In this document: piece after piece, positions 41,622 through 51,180 of the stretch
Position numbering within the stretch: position 1 is the first letter of the stretch
Layout: each line of letters starts with the position of its first letter
Source of the DNA: Paraclostridium tenue
GTDB taxonomy: Bacteria; Bacillota; Clostridia; Peptostreptococcales; Peptostreptococcaceae
Assembly (NCBI RefSeq): GCF_039521565.1
Contig: NZ_BAAACP010000004.1
Location: 62,001-126,000 of the forward strand
Reading direction: 5' to 3'
DNA length: 64,000 nucleotides
Notes under the pieces: generated by a model
Database searches by the model: none
What the model saw: the letters and a program-made list of their open reading frames with translations, nothing else
What the model was told of the DNA's origin: nothing
Translations under genes and position numbers: made by a program

Positions 41622-42836
41622 ATGGATTTTAATTTAAATATTTCTACAGAATTGAGTAAAAAGCCATCTGAAAATACTAGTGTAAATAGTTTTTTATCAA
41701 ATAGTGTTAATTTTGAAGATATAATTTCTTCTTTAGATTTAGATAAAGACAACACTAGTAATGATAATAGTATGGATATTATGTCATTATTACAAAATCT
41801 TATTTCGAATATAAAACTATTTAAAGAAATAGGTAACACAGATAATGATGTAAAAAAAGAAATGGATTTTATAATTAATAAATTAAATAACAAAAATCTT
41901 CAATTAGATTTAAGTGATATAAATGAAGATAAGTTAATAGATTTAATTAAAGATGAATTTGGTAATGATTTTGATTTTAATAAAATTTTTAATATAGATA
42001 AAGATTTAAATTTAGATAAAAATTATAAAGAAGTTAAATCAGAAGTTAATTTATTAAAAGAATTTTCTAATATATTAAAATCTAATTATGAAATAGATCC
42101 AGATATTAAAGAAATGTCGAAAAAAACTGTAGAAAAAACAAAAAAATCAGTTGAAGTAGATAATTTAAGTACTTTAAATATGATTGAAAAATTAGATGAT
42201 GAGATAAAAAGTTTAAAATCTTATGAAGAGTTAAATGTATCTACAAATGCAAATAAAAGCAACGTTGTAGAGATGAAACCTAAAAAAGATGACAAGGATT
42301 TAAATATTTTAGAAAACATACTAGACAAAAATGTCAGTGCTTTTTCTACAATATCTAATAAGGTTTTTATCCAAGACTCAATTGCCAATAAAAATTTGCC
42401 AGCTGTAACTATAAGAGCAAATAATATGGCAGATGATTTTATAAAGATGGTTAAGTATTTAAAAAATAATAATATAGAAGAAATAAAAGTAAATATAAAT
42501 CCTAAAGAATTAGGAGATATGACTATAAAGCTTATGAAAGATAGTGAAGCAACTAAAGTATTTATAAATGTAAGTAAAGAAGATACTTTTAAAATGTTAA
42601 ATAAAAATATAGGTGATATAAATAAGCACTTATTTGATTTAGGTATAAAATCTAAAGATGTAGTTGTGACTATGAAGCCAAATGCAGAAAATTTCTTTTC
42701 AGATAATTTAAATCAACAATTTGGAAAAAGAGAAGAACCTAGAAAACAAAAAAGAAACAATCATAAGCAAGTAAGTTCTATAGAAGATATAGAAGAAGTA
42801 GCTAACTCGCAAGAGAATTTTAATATATTAGCTTAG
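41622..42836 (+). CDS. fliK: Flagellar hook-length control protein
   Basis: About 404 residues from ATG 41622 (AAAGGA 8 bp upstream; TTG 41616 is less likely). The N-terminal two thirds are Asn/Asp/Lys-rich and disordered, as expected for a molecular ruler. The C-terminal domain (about 290-365) has EIKVNINPKELGDMTIKLMK and DINKHLFDLGIKSKDVVVTM in parts, matching the FliK substrate-switch domain. Located between fliJ and flgD as usual. Confidence 0.88.
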   Translation: MDFNLNISTELSKKPSENTSVNSFLSNSVNFEDIISSLDLDKDNTSNDNSMDIMSLLQNLISNIKLFKEIGNTDNDVKKEMDFIINKLNNKNLQLDLSDINEDKLIDLIKDEFGNDFDFNKIFNIDKDLNLDKNYKEVKSEVNLLKEFSNILKSNYEIDPDIKEMSKKTVEKTKKSVEVDNLSTLNMIEKLDDEIKSLKSYEELNVSTNANKSNVVEMKPKKDDKDLNILENILDKNVSAFSTISNKVFIQDSIANKNLPAVTIRANNMADDFIKMVKYLKNNNIEEIKVNINPKELGDMTIKLMKDSEATKVFINVSKEDTFKMLNKNIGDINKHLFDLGIKSKDVVVTMKPNAENFFSDNLNQQFGKREEPRKQKRNNHKQVSSIEDIEEVANSQENFNILA

Positions 42837-42846
42837 AGGTTAGAGT

Positions 42847-43398
42847 ATGAATAATTTTATGAACGTAACTCAAAAAAATATAAAACAAAATAATATGAAA
42901 ACAAACAACACTAAATCTTCAAATAAAACTGAAAATGGAACAGCTATAGTTATGGCTGGAAAAGAAACAGATAAAAACTTATTTTTAAAATTATTAGTAG
43001 CACAAATGAGTCATCAAGACCCTATGAATCCTCAAGATCCAACTCAGTATATAACTCAGTTAGCTCAGTTTAATACTTTAGAGCAGATGCAAAATTTAAA
43101 CAATAGCATGGGTAATATTGAAGGATTAACAAATGGAGTTTTGACAAATTTGGCTATGGGTACGGCATCTTCAATGATAGGAAAGCATATTGAAGCTTAT
43201 GACCCAGATGAAATTAATATTAATGAAATAAGAAAAACAAAAGAAAATGAAGAAGAAAATAAAAAAACTATAACTGGTGTTGTTGAAAGTATAGAAATGA
43301 AAAATGGAATTGTATACATGGATGTAAGAGTTGATAAAACAAGTGAGATAAAATCCATAGAATATGGATCTCTTATAAAAGCAAGTAAAAATAAGTAA
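42847..43398 (+). CDS. flgD: Hook capping/assembly protein
   Basis: 183 residues. Conserved NLFLKLLVAQMSHQDPMNPQDPTQYITQLAQFNTLEQM (key: LLxxQLxxQDPxNPxDxxxxxxQLAxFSxxEQ). The C-terminal domain is reduced compared with enteric FlgD, as in many Firmicutes. It starts 10 bp after fliK. Confidence 0.94.
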   Translation: MNNFMNVTQKNIKQNNMKTNNTKSSNKTENGTAIVMAGKETDKNLFLKLLVAQMSHQDPMNPQDPTQYITQLAQFNTLEQMQNLNNSMGNIEGLTNGVLTNLAMGTASSMIGKHIEAYDPDEININEIRKTKENEEENKKTITGVVESIEMKNGIVYMDVRVDKTSEIKSIEYGSLIKASKNK

Positions 43399-43437
43399 AA
43401 CATAGATATAAATTTATAAAAAAGGGAGATAAAATTT

Positions 43438-44283
43438 ATGTTAAAGTCAATGTATTCAGGAATAAGTGGAATGAAGTCAAATCAAACTAAGATGGACGTT
43501 GTAGGTAATAACGTTGCAAATGTAGGAACAACAGGATTTAAAAAATCAACTACAAGATTTTCAGATGCTTTAAATCAAACAGTTATATATTCAAGTGTTC
43601 CTGGTGGAAATGCAGATGATCCTAATGTAATAGGAGGGGTAAACCCAGGACAAGTTGGTATAGGTGCAAAGGTAAGTGGAATCTTTAGAAACATGTCTCA
43701 AGGAGCTATACAACCAACTGGTAGACCTACTGATTTAGCAATGGACGGAGACGGGTTCTTTGTTGTAGGTGTTGGTCCAAATCAAAATGCATATACAAGA
43801 GATGGATCATTTACATTAGATAAAAATGGAAACTTAGTAACTGCTGATGGATACAAGGTTATGGGAGTTGATAAGGGAGGAAATAACAAGCCAATACTAA
43901 TCCCAAAAGAAGAAAGAAATCCAGATGGAAAAATGCAAAAAGTTTTATCATTTAATATATCTAAAGAAGGTAAAATATCATATCTTTTAGCAGATGGAAC
44001 TAAAGTTGAAAATGCTCAAACTTTAAAAATAGCTATATTTCATAACCCAGAAGGATTAGAGTCTTTAAGTGGAAATCTTTATGGACAAACTGCAAACTCT
44101 GGAGAGCCAATGTTTAATACTAAACATGGACTTGTAAATCAAGGTGCAATAGAGATGTCAAATATAGATCTTTCTGAAGAATTTACAGAAATGATAGTAA
44201 CAACAAGAGCATTCCAAGCAGCAAGTAAAGTTATAACAACTAGTGATGAATTACTTCAAGAAATAATAAATTTAAAGAGATAA
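43438..44283 (+). CDS. flgE: Flagellar hook protein (short form)
   Basis: 281 residues. The N-terminal consensus is LKSMYSGISGMKSNQTKMDVVGNNVANVGTTGFK and the C-terminal IDLSEEFTEMIVTTRAFQAASKVI, both in parts, as in FlgE. DLAMDGDGFFVV is the typical middle motif. It is short for a hook subunit, lacking much of the variable outer domain. The position after fliK-flgD decides FlgE rather than FlgG. A clear GGGAG is upstream. No flbD follows, unlike C. difficile. Confidence 0.93.
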   Translation: MLKSMYSGISGMKSNQTKMDVVGNNVANVGTTGFKKSTTRFSDALNQTVIYSSVPGGNADDPNVIGGVNPGQVGIGAKVSGIFRNMSQGAIQPTGRPTDLAMDGDGFFVVGVGPNQNAYTRDGSFTLDKNGNLVTADGYKVMGVDKGGNNKPILIPKEERNPDGKMQKVLSFNISKEGKISYLLADGTKVENAQTLKIAIFHNPEGLESLSGNLYGQTANSGEPMFNTKHGLVNQGAIEMSNIDLSEEFTEMIVTTRAFQAASKVITTSDELLQEIINLKR

Positions 44284-44297
44284 TTTAGGAGGATAAT

Positions 44298-45104
44298 ATG
44301 AAAAAGAATGATATATTAACTCCCATAGGGCTTGTACTGGTTTTTGGATTCGTTGCGTTAGGAATATCGTTAGGAAGTACAGGGATAGGTGCATTTATAG
44401 ATGCACCCTCTTTAGCCATAACAGTAGGTGGTTCATTTGCAGCAGTACTTATAACATTCTCTATGGATGATATAAAAACAGGATTTAAAGCGACAAAAGA
44501 AACCCTAAGATCTGGGAATGTAAATAAAGTCGATTTAGTTGATCAATTCAAAGAATTAGCTAGAAAAGTTAGAAAAGATGGACCTCTTGCAGTAGAACAA
44601 GAAGTATCACAAATAGAAGATAATTTCTTAAGAAAAGGTCTAGAACTAGCAATAGATGGAATTGATATGGAAGATATAAAAGAAATTTTAGAAATAGAAG
44701 TAGCAGAAGCAGAAAATAATTTTAGTAAAGGTGCTAAAATTTATAAAGTCTGGGGAGGATATGCACCAGCATTTGGTATGGTTGGTACACTTATAGGACT
44801 TATACAAATGCTATCGGATATGGGAACTCCAGATACTATAGCAAAAGGTATGGCAGCAGCCTTAATAACTACTTTTTATGGAGCATTAATGGCAAATGCA
44901 GTATTAAGTCCATTAGGAGCTAATATTCAAATAAAAGGTGAAAAAGAGTGTGAGCGTATGGATATGATGATTTGTGGAATCATGAGTATCCAAAATGGAG
45001 ATAGCTCTAGAGTTATAGAAGAAAAGTTAGTAAACTTTTTAACACCAAAAGAGAAGAAAGCTTACTATAATAAGTTAGAGGGTGGATCAGCAAATGCCGC
45101 GTAG
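44298..45104 (+). CDS. motA: Flagellar motor stator protein A
   Basis: 268 residues with four membrane segments (about 7-27, 33-52, 150-170, 182-203) and the large cytoplasmic loop between the second and third that contacts FliG. IYKVWGGYAPAFGMVGTLIGLIQML carries the conserved stator helix with the functional prolines. With MotB it forms the ion-driven stator. It overlaps motB by 11 bp. Confidence 0.96.
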   Translation: MKKNDILTPIGLVLVFGFVALGISLGSTGIGAFIDAPSLAITVGGSFAAVLITFSMDDIKTGFKATKETLRSGNVNKVDLVDQFKELARKVRKDGPLAVEQEVSQIEDNFLRKGLELAIDGIDMEDIKEILEIEVAEAENNFSKGAKIYKVWGGYAPAFGMVGTLIGLIQMLSDMGTPDTIAKGMAAALITTFYGALMANAVLSPLGANIQIKGEKECERMDMMICGIMSIQNGDSSRVIEEKLVNFLTPKEKKAYYNKLEGGSANAA

Positions 45105-45858
45105 AGATAGAAGACGAGGAAAAAATGATGATATGGGTGAAAGTTCTTGGATGGACACCTATGCAGATACTATAACCTTACTTCTTACTTTCTTTATACT
45201 GCTATATTCAATGTCTGCTGTAGACAGTCAAAAGTTAAAACAATTATCTGAAGCATTACAAAAATCTTTAAAAGGATCTACGGCTGTGACAAAAGTAATG
45301 GATATAAATGATATAAAAGTTGACATTGATAAAGCTAAAAAAGATGCAAAAGAAGTTAAAGAAGATTTAGAGAAAAAAGTAAATAAAGTAATAGAAAACA
45401 ATAATCTTAATAATGTTATAAAAGTAAGACAAGAAGACAGAGGTATAATATTACAATTAGATGAAACTATTTTATTTGATTCTGGTAGAGATGAATTAAA
45501 ACCAACAAGTATACAAGCACTTGATACTATAACTACTTTAGTAAATGGAATGGATAATGATATTTTAGTAGAAGGTCATACTGATAATGTTCCTATACAT
45601 AATTCAAGATTTGCATCAAACTGGGACTTATCAACAGCAAGGGCTGTAAGTGTTGTTAGTTACTTTGTTGAGAAAAAAGGTATAAAGCCAACAAGATTTG
45701 CAGTAAAAGGTTATGGAGAATTTAAACCTTTAGTAGATAATTCTACACCAGAAAATAGAGCTATAAATAGAAGAGTTGATATCTTAATTGTAGATCAAAA
45801 AGATGATCAATCACAACAAAATAAACAAACACAAGACACTAAAAATCAAAGCAAATAA
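45094..45858 (+). CDS. motB: Flagellar motor stator protein B
   Basis: 254 residues from ATG 45094, which has AGGGTGG about 8 bp upstream; the GTG at 45082 is too close to it. One TM (about 18-40) includes SSWMDTYADTITLLLTFFILL with the ion-carrying aspartate (MDTYAD). The OmpA-like peptidoglycan-binding domain (about 115-240) has VEGHTDNVPIHNSRFASNWDLSTARA. The MotB-type sequence suggests proton coupling, which is not proven. Confidence 0.96.
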   Translation: MPRRDRRRGKNDDMGESSWMDTYADTITLLLTFFILLYSMSAVDSQKLKQLSEALQKSLKGSTAVTKVMDINDIKVDIDKAKKDAKEVKEDLEKKVNKVIENNNLNNVIKVRQEDRGIILQLDETILFDSGRDELKPTSIQALDTITTLVNGMDNDILVEGHTDNVPIHNSRFASNWDLSTARAVSVVSYFVEKKGIKPTRFAVKGYGEFKPLVDNSTPENRAINRRVDILIVDQKDDQSQQNKQTQDTKNQSK

Positions 45859-45892
45859 TCTCAATATAAAAAAGGAGCAAAAGTAACTTATT

Positions 45893-46312
45893 ATGGATGA
45901 AATGTTACGATATTTAGTAAATTTAAGTGCATTCATTATCTTAATGTTTTTAATAATTTTAATAGCACATAAGATGAATGGATTTAGTTTGCAAAATATG
46001 GGCATATACAGATATGCAAAAGTAATAGAAAAGGTGAGCATTAGTAAAGATACTTTTTTAATAGTTTTGAAAACTGGAGATGAAGGGTGTGTATTACTAA
46101 TCTCACCTAATAATGTAGAAAGAGTAAGAGACTTAAACAAAGCAGATTTAGAAGAAATTGAAAAAAATAAAAAAAGTAGTAATAAATTAAAATTTAATCC
46201 TTCTAAATTTAAAAAAGTTAAATTTAATAAAATTAAATTTAATAAGAATATGTACAACACAATGGATGTAATAAACAAACTAAAGGAGAATGAAGATGCA
46301 AACATTAAATGA
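45893..46312 (+). CDS. fliO: FliO-like flagellar export protein
   Basis: 139 residues: one N-terminal TM (about 6-24), then a small domain KVIEKVSISKDTFLIVLKTGDEGCVLLISPNNVE, typical of FliO/FliZ (in part KVSISKDTFLIVLK), then a lysine-rich tail of KFNK repeats. FliO helps assemble the FliP pore. The AAGGAG lies about 15 bp from the ATG, longer than usual. It follows motB directly: fliL, which is between them in C. difficile, is absent. It overlaps fliP by 17 bp. Confidence 0.82.
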   Translation: MDEMLRYLVNLSAFIILMFLIILIAHKMNGFSLQNMGIYRYAKVIEKVSISKDTFLIVLKTGDEGCVLLISPNNVERVRDLNKADLEEIEKNKKSSNKLKFNPSKFKKVKFNKIKFNKNMYNTMDVINKLKENEDANIK

Positions 46313-46961
46313 TATAACGCCATACTTAGGTGAATACACTCCTTTAATGAAATTATTTTTAGTTCTTACAATGCTAATGTTTTTAAGCGCTATAGTGTTT
46401 ATGATGACTAGCTTTGTAAGAATTATAATAACTTTTTCGTTTATAAAATCAGCATTAGGAGCTCAACAATCAATACCTAATCAAGTATTAGTAGGATTAG
46501 CAATTTGCTTGACTATGTTTGTTATGGCCCCAACCGTAAAACAGATAAATGAACAAGCATTACAACCATATATGAATCATGAAATTAAATTTGAACAAGC
46601 TGTAGAAAAAGCTGAGAAGCCTGTAAGAAAGTTTTTATTAAAGCAAACTAGACAAGAAGATATAAAGTTATTTGTTGAAAATTCAGATATAGACAAAAAA
46701 AAGATGACTAGAGAAAATATTCCTTTATATATATTAGTTCCAGCTTTTGCTATTAGTGAGCTTAAAACAGCATTTCAAATTGGATTTTTAATATATTTAC
46801 CATTTTTATTAATAGACTTAGTTGTATCAAGTGTACTTATGTCTATGGGAATGTTTATGCTTCCACCTGTTATGATTTCATTACCATTTAAATTATTGTT
46901 ATTCATAATGGTAGATGGATGGAATTTATTAATAAAATCTTTACTGTTAAGTTTTCAATAA
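46296..46961 (+). CDS. fliP: Flagellar export gate protein FliP
   Basis: About 221 residues from ATG 46296 (AAAGGAG 7 bp upstream; ATG 46290 touches it). It has four TM segments. MTSFVRIIITFSFIKSALG and QSIPNQVLVGLAICLTMFVMAP are FliP signatures, and the C-terminal GFLIYLPFLLIDLVVSSVLMSMGMFMLPP completes the family pattern (parts shown). It lacks the cleavable signal of enteric FliP. Confidence 0.96.
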   Translation: MQTLNDITPYLGEYTPLMKLFLVLTMLMFLSAIVFMMTSFVRIIITFSFIKSALGAQQSIPNQVLVGLAICLTMFVMAPTVKQINEQALQPYMNHEIKFEQAVEKAEKPVRKFLLKQTRQEDIKLFVENSDIDKKKMTRENIPLYILVPAFAISELKTAFQIGFLIYLPFLLIDLVVSSVLMSMGMFMLPPVMISLPFKLLLFIMVDGWNLLIKSLLLSFQ

Positions 46962-46979
46962 TTGAGGAGAGTATTCATT

Positions 46980-47249
46980 ATGAATGAAAGTGTAGTAATT
47001 AGTATAGTAAAAGAAACTTTATATACAGCAATGTTAGTAGGAGGACCGATACTAATACTATCTTTATTAGTAGGGTTATTAGTAAGTATATTTCAAGCAA
47101 CCACTCAAATCCAAGAACAAACTTTATCTTTTATACCAAAGTTAATAGTTATAGCATTGACTTTGGTAGTTGGAGGAGCTTGGATGCTAAATGAACTTAT
47201 ACAGTTTACTAACAAAATTATGAATATGATAGCAGCAATAAAAGGATAA
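46980..47249 (+). CDS. fliQ: Flagellar export gate protein FliQ
   Basis: 89 residues from ATG 46980, the standard FliQ length; the longer frame from 46962 is rejected. Two TM helices, with GGPILILSLLVGLLVSIFQATTQIQEQTL in parts the FliQ consensus (QATTQIQEQTLSFIPK). GAGGAG is about 11 bp upstream. Confidence 0.95.
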   Translation: MNESVVISIVKETLYTAMLVGGPILILSLLVGLLVSIFQATTQIQEQTLSFIPKLIVIALTLVVGGAWMLNELIQFTNKIMNMIAAIKG

Positions 47250-47257
47250 TCTATAAA

Positions 47258-49090
47258 TTGATATTTGTATTTATTAGATTGATTGCGTTTTTTTCATGTA
47301 TAAATATAATATTTCCGAGTGGAACGCCAAATGCATTTAAAGTTACTTTTACTTTATTCATGTCAGTAATAATATCTTTTACTGTTAATGTACATTTAGA
47401 AGTAAGTAGCATATATGATTTTATTCATATTGCAGTAATAGAAACTATAACAGGATTGGTTTTAGGTTATATAACAAGTGTATGTATAAATAGCTTGAAA
47501 ATAGCAGGTAGTTTAATAGATCAACAATTAGGATTATCTATGATAAATATTTATGATCCTAATAGTCATGAAAATAATACTTTAATAGAAAATATGGTTT
47601 ATTGGATTGGAATAATGGTGTTTTTTAGTATGAATGGACATCACAAACTTATAACAGGTATAAGCCAGAGTTTTAAACTTGTAAAAGTAGGAAGTCCTAT
47701 ACTAACTAATAACTATGGATATATAGTTAATGTATTTATCCAATGTTTTGTTATTGGATTTAAAATTGCAGTACCAATAATATTAGCTCTTATAATAACT
47801 GATTTTATAATGGGGCTAATATCAAGAAGTGTTCCTCAGTTAAATGTAATGATTATAGGAATGCCATTAAAGATATTAGTTGGAATAATGTTCTTTGTAA
47901 TTTCATTACCATTTATATTAACTGAATTACATAATTTATTAGTTCATATGACAGATATATTAAATGGAACATTTATAAGTCACCATAGCTCCTATTTATC
48001 AGCTATGGCACCACTAGGTGCAATTTTATCAACTGATGATAAGACAGAAGAACCATCTTCAAAAAAAATAAAAGATGCAAGAAAAAGCGGAAATGTAGCT
48101 AAGAGTAAAGAGGTTGTAACAACAGTAACTTTATTAGGTGTACTTATGATAATTTACTCTATGTCTGATTTTGTGATTTCAGAACTTAAAGAATCAATAG
48201 TAAAGTATTTAAATATTGGATTTTCAAATGAATTTTCATTTAACATCGTTGGAAGTTTACTTATGATGATGCTAACGGGTTTTATGAAAATAATAATTCC
48301 TATTGGTGTAATTATTATTTTATTTTCAACTATAGGAAATTTAATGCAAAGTGGATTTTTGATGACAGGAGAACCATTAAAACCTAAGCTATCGAAGTTA
48401 AATCCAATAAGTGGATTTAAAAATATGTTTTCAAAAAAGGCACTTGGAAATTTAATTAAAAGTATAATTCTTGTAACTATATTATTTAAGGTTGGATACT
48501 CTTTTATGGAGAAAAATTTCATGGGAATACTTAAAACAGGTGATATATATCTTCCTTATTTGATAAGTACAATTATTACTCTTATAAAAAGCTTAATACA
48601 AAGCATATTATTAGCATTACTAGTAATTTCAGTACTTGACTTTGCTTATCAAAAGTATATGCACAAAAAAGACTTAAAAATGACTAAGCAAGAAGTTAAA
48701 GAAGAATATAAACAAATGGAAGGTAATCCAGAAATTAAAGGAAAAATAAAACAAAAACAAAGAGAGATGTCATCAAGAAGGATGATGGAAGCTGTACCAT
48801 CAGCCAGTGTAATTGTAACAAATCCCACTCATATATCCATAGCTATAAAGTATGAAAAGGGAAAAGACCAAGCACCAATTGTAGTTGCAAAAGGAGCTGA
48901 TTTAGTAGCCTTTAAAATAAGAGAAATAGCTAAAGAACATGATATACCAATTATAGAAAACAAGCCTTTAGCTAGGCTTATGTATAAAGAGGTAGAAATT
49001 GAACAAGAGATACCTGAAAAGGTGTATCAAGAAGTAGCAGAGGTATTAGTGGCAGTTTATAAGATAAAAAATAGATACAAAAAAATGTAA
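47258..49090 (+). CDS. fliR-flhB: FliR-FlhB fusion protein of the flagellar export gate
   Basis: 610 residues joining two normally separate export-gate proteins. Residues 1 to about 250 are FliR (six hydrophobic segments; GLSMINIYDPNSHENNTLIEN). From about 258 FlhB begins (STDDKTEEPSSKKIKDARKSGNVAKSKE), with four TMs, and the autocleavage motif NPTH at 522-525 in VIVTNPTHISIAIKYE. No stop or frame change lies between them. The fusion is known in Clostridium and C. difficile. The start is TTG 47258. Cleavage at N522-P523 would switch export from hook to filament substrates. Confidence 0.95.
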   Translation: MIFVFIRLIAFFSCINIIFPSGTPNAFKVTFTLFMSVIISFTVNVHLEVSSIYDFIHIAVIETITGLVLGYITSVCINSLKIAGSLIDQQLGLSMINIYDPNSHENNTLIENMVYWIGIMVFFSMNGHHKLITGISQSFKLVKVGSPILTNNYGYIVNVFIQCFVIGFKIAVPIILALIITDFIMGLISRSVPQLNVMIIGMPLKILVGIMFFVISLPFILTELHNLLVHMTDILNGTFISHHSSYLSAMAPLGAILSTDDKTEEPSSKKIKDARKSGNVAKSKEVVTTVTLLGVLMIIYSMSDFVISELKESIVKYLNIGFSNEFSFNIVGSLLMMMLTGFMKIIIPIGVIIILFSTIGNLMQSGFLMTGEPLKPKLSKLNPISGFKNMFSKKALGNLIKSIILVTILFKVGYSFMEKNFMGILKTGDIYLPYLISTIITLIKSLIQSILLALLVISVLDFAYQKYMHKKDLKMTKQEVKEEYKQMEGNPEIKGKIKQKQREMSSRRMMEAVPSASVIVTNPTHISIAIKYEKGKDQAPIVVAKGADLVAFKIREIAKEHDIPIIENKPLARLMYKEVEIEQEIPEKVYQEVAEVLVAVYKIKNRYKKM

Positions 49091-49102
49091 AAGAGGTTTT
49101 AA

Positions 49103-51160
49103 ATGGAAAAATTAAATCTTACAAAAAGAGCTGATATATTAGTTGGATTTGGGATAATTGGAATTATACTTATGATAATAATTCCGCTACCACCATTCTT
49201 ACTAGATGTAATGTTAGCTATGAATATAGGATTTTCTGTGCTGATATTACTTATGACTATTTTTTCAACTAGTATATTAGAACTATCTATATTTCCTACA
49301 ATACTCTTAGTTACTACTTTATTTAGACTTGGACTTAATATATCCTCAACAAGACTTATATTAGGTCAAGGATATGCAGGAAATGTAATCGAGTCTTTTG
49401 GTAGTTTTGTTGTTGGGGGAAATTATGTAGTAGGTATAATTATATTTTTGATAATAATAATAATTCAATTTGTTGTTATAACAAATGGTTCAAGTAGAGT
49501 ATCTGAAGTATCTGCAAGATTTACTCTAGATGCCTTACCAGGTAAGCAAATGAGTATAGATGCAGATTTAAATGCAGGTATGATAAGTGAAAAAACAGCG
49601 AGAAAAAGAAGAAAAGAGCTTCAACAAGAAGCTGAGTTTTATGGATCTATGGATGGTGCATCTAAGTTTGTAAAAGGTGATGCCATTGCAGGAATCATAA
49701 TAACTACAATAAATATACTTGCAGGTATAGTAATTGGAGTTGTAATGCTTGATATGGATTTTATGGAATCAATACAAACATATACAAGACTTACAATAGG
49801 GGATGGACTAGTAAGTCAGATACCAGCATTAATCATATCAACTTCAGCAGGTATATTAGTAACTAAAGTCAATGGTGAAGAGAACTTTAGTAATCAATTA
49901 GGAAAGCAATTAATGTCTATTCCAAGAGCAGTACTTATGGCAGGAATAGTATTAGTATTATTAGGACTTTTACCAGGACTTCCTAAGTTATCATTTTTTA
50001 CCTTGGGTGCAGGAGCGATATTTATAGGATATACGCTTAATAAGGAAGAAAAGTCTGAAGAAAATGATGTATTACATGAAATAGAAGAGACACCTACTCC
50101 TGAAGAAAGTTTAGAAAATGCAGAAGATGTGTCAACACTTATAAATGTAGAACCTATAGAAGTAGAAATAGGATATGGAATAATTCCACTAGCAGATGAA
50201 AGTAATGGTGGCGATTTATTACAAAGAATAGTATCTGTTAGAAGACAGTGTGCAATAGATATGGGTATAATTGTACATCCAATAAGAATAAGAGATAATT
50301 TACAATTAGAACCAAATCAATATAGCATTAAAATAAAAGGAATACCAGTTACAACATATGAGCTTATGCCAAATATGTTACTATGCATGAATCCTATGGG
50401 AATGGATATAGATATGGAAGGTATATCCACTAAAGAACCTACTTTTGGATTAGATGCTTTATGGATAGAAAAAGATAAAGCTGAAGAAGCAGAATTATAT
50501 GGATTTACAGTTGTAGATCCTACAACCATATTAGTAACGCACTTACTTGAAACTATAAAAGCTAGATCGCATGAACTTATGGGAAGACAAGAAGTTAAAG
50601 CTATTATAGATGCTACAAGAGAAAGATATAGTGCGGTTGTAGATGAATTAATACCAGATTTAATGACATTAGGAGAAGTTCAAAAGATATTCCAAAACTT
50701 ATTAAAAGAAAAAGTATCTATAAAAGATAGAGTTACTATATTAGAAACTTTGGCAGATAATGCAAGAAATACTAAAGATTTAGAGCTACTTACCGAATAT
50801 GTAAGAATGGCGATGAGTAGAAGTATATGCTTTGAGCTAATAGATGATAATAACTCAATTACAGTAACAACATTATCTATGGAAATTGAAAACTTAGTAG
50901 CTAATAGTTTACAAAGGTCTGTAAATGGAACATATCCTGCTATAGATCCAGATACTACTAATAAAATATTTAAAGGAATACAAAGTACTATAGAGTCTAT
51001 AAACTTTAATAACAATAGACCAATATTATTAGTTTCTCCAAAAATAAGAGCACCATTTAGAAAATTAGTAGAAATGGTCTTTCCTAATTTAACTATATTG
51101 TCATTAAATGAAATACCTAGTGATGTTCAAATAAAATCTCAAGGTGTAGTTAATATATAG
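49103..51160 (+). CDS. flhA: Flagellar export apparatus protein FlhA
   Basis: 685 residues: N-terminal membrane domain with eight predicted helices and the FHIPEP region (SARFTLDALPGKQMSIDADLNAG, RKRRKELQQEAEFYGSMDGASKFVKGD in parts), then the cytoplasmic nonamer domain (about 340-685). Length is normal. It is 12 bp after fliR-flhB. In C. difficile flhF and flhG follow; here sigD starts 20 bp downstream instead. Confidence 0.97.
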   Translation: MEKLNLTKRADILVGFGIIGIILMIIIPLPPFLLDVMLAMNIGFSVLILLMTIFSTSILELSIFPTILLVTTLFRLGLNISSTRLILGQGYAGNVIESFGSFVVGGNYVVGIIIFLIIIIIQFVVITNGSSRVSEVSARFTLDALPGKQMSIDADLNAGMISEKTARKRRKELQQEAEFYGSMDGASKFVKGDAIAGIIITTINILAGIVIGVVMLDMDFMESIQTYTRLTIGDGLVSQIPALIISTSAGILVTKVNGEENFSNQLGKQLMSIPRAVLMAGIVLVLLGLLPGLPKLSFFTLGAGAIFIGYTLNKEEKSEENDVLHEIEETPTPEESLENAEDVSTLINVEPIEVEIGYGIIPLADESNGGDLLQRIVSVRRQCAIDMGIIVHPIRIRDNLQLEPNQYSIKIKGIPVTTYELMPNMLLCMNPMGMDIDMEGISTKEPTFGLDALWIEKDKAEEAELYGFTVVDPTTILVTHLLETIKARSHELMGRQEVKAIIDATRERYSAVVDELIPDLMTLGEVQKIFQNLLKEKVSIKDRVTILETLADNARNTKDLELLTEYVRMAMSRSICFELIDDNNSITVTTLSMEIENLVANSLQRSVNGTYPAIDPDTTNKIFKGIQSTIESINFNNNRPILLVSPKIRAPFRKLVEMVFPNLTILSLNEIPSDVQIKSQGVVNI

Positions 51161-51180
51161 CGATTGGAGTTGTTATAGTT

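Noticed and set aside
45811..46323. 170-residue minus-strand open frame over fliO
   Set aside because: Antisense shadow; the Leu/Phe-rich translation comes from Lys/Asn-rich coding on the plus strand.
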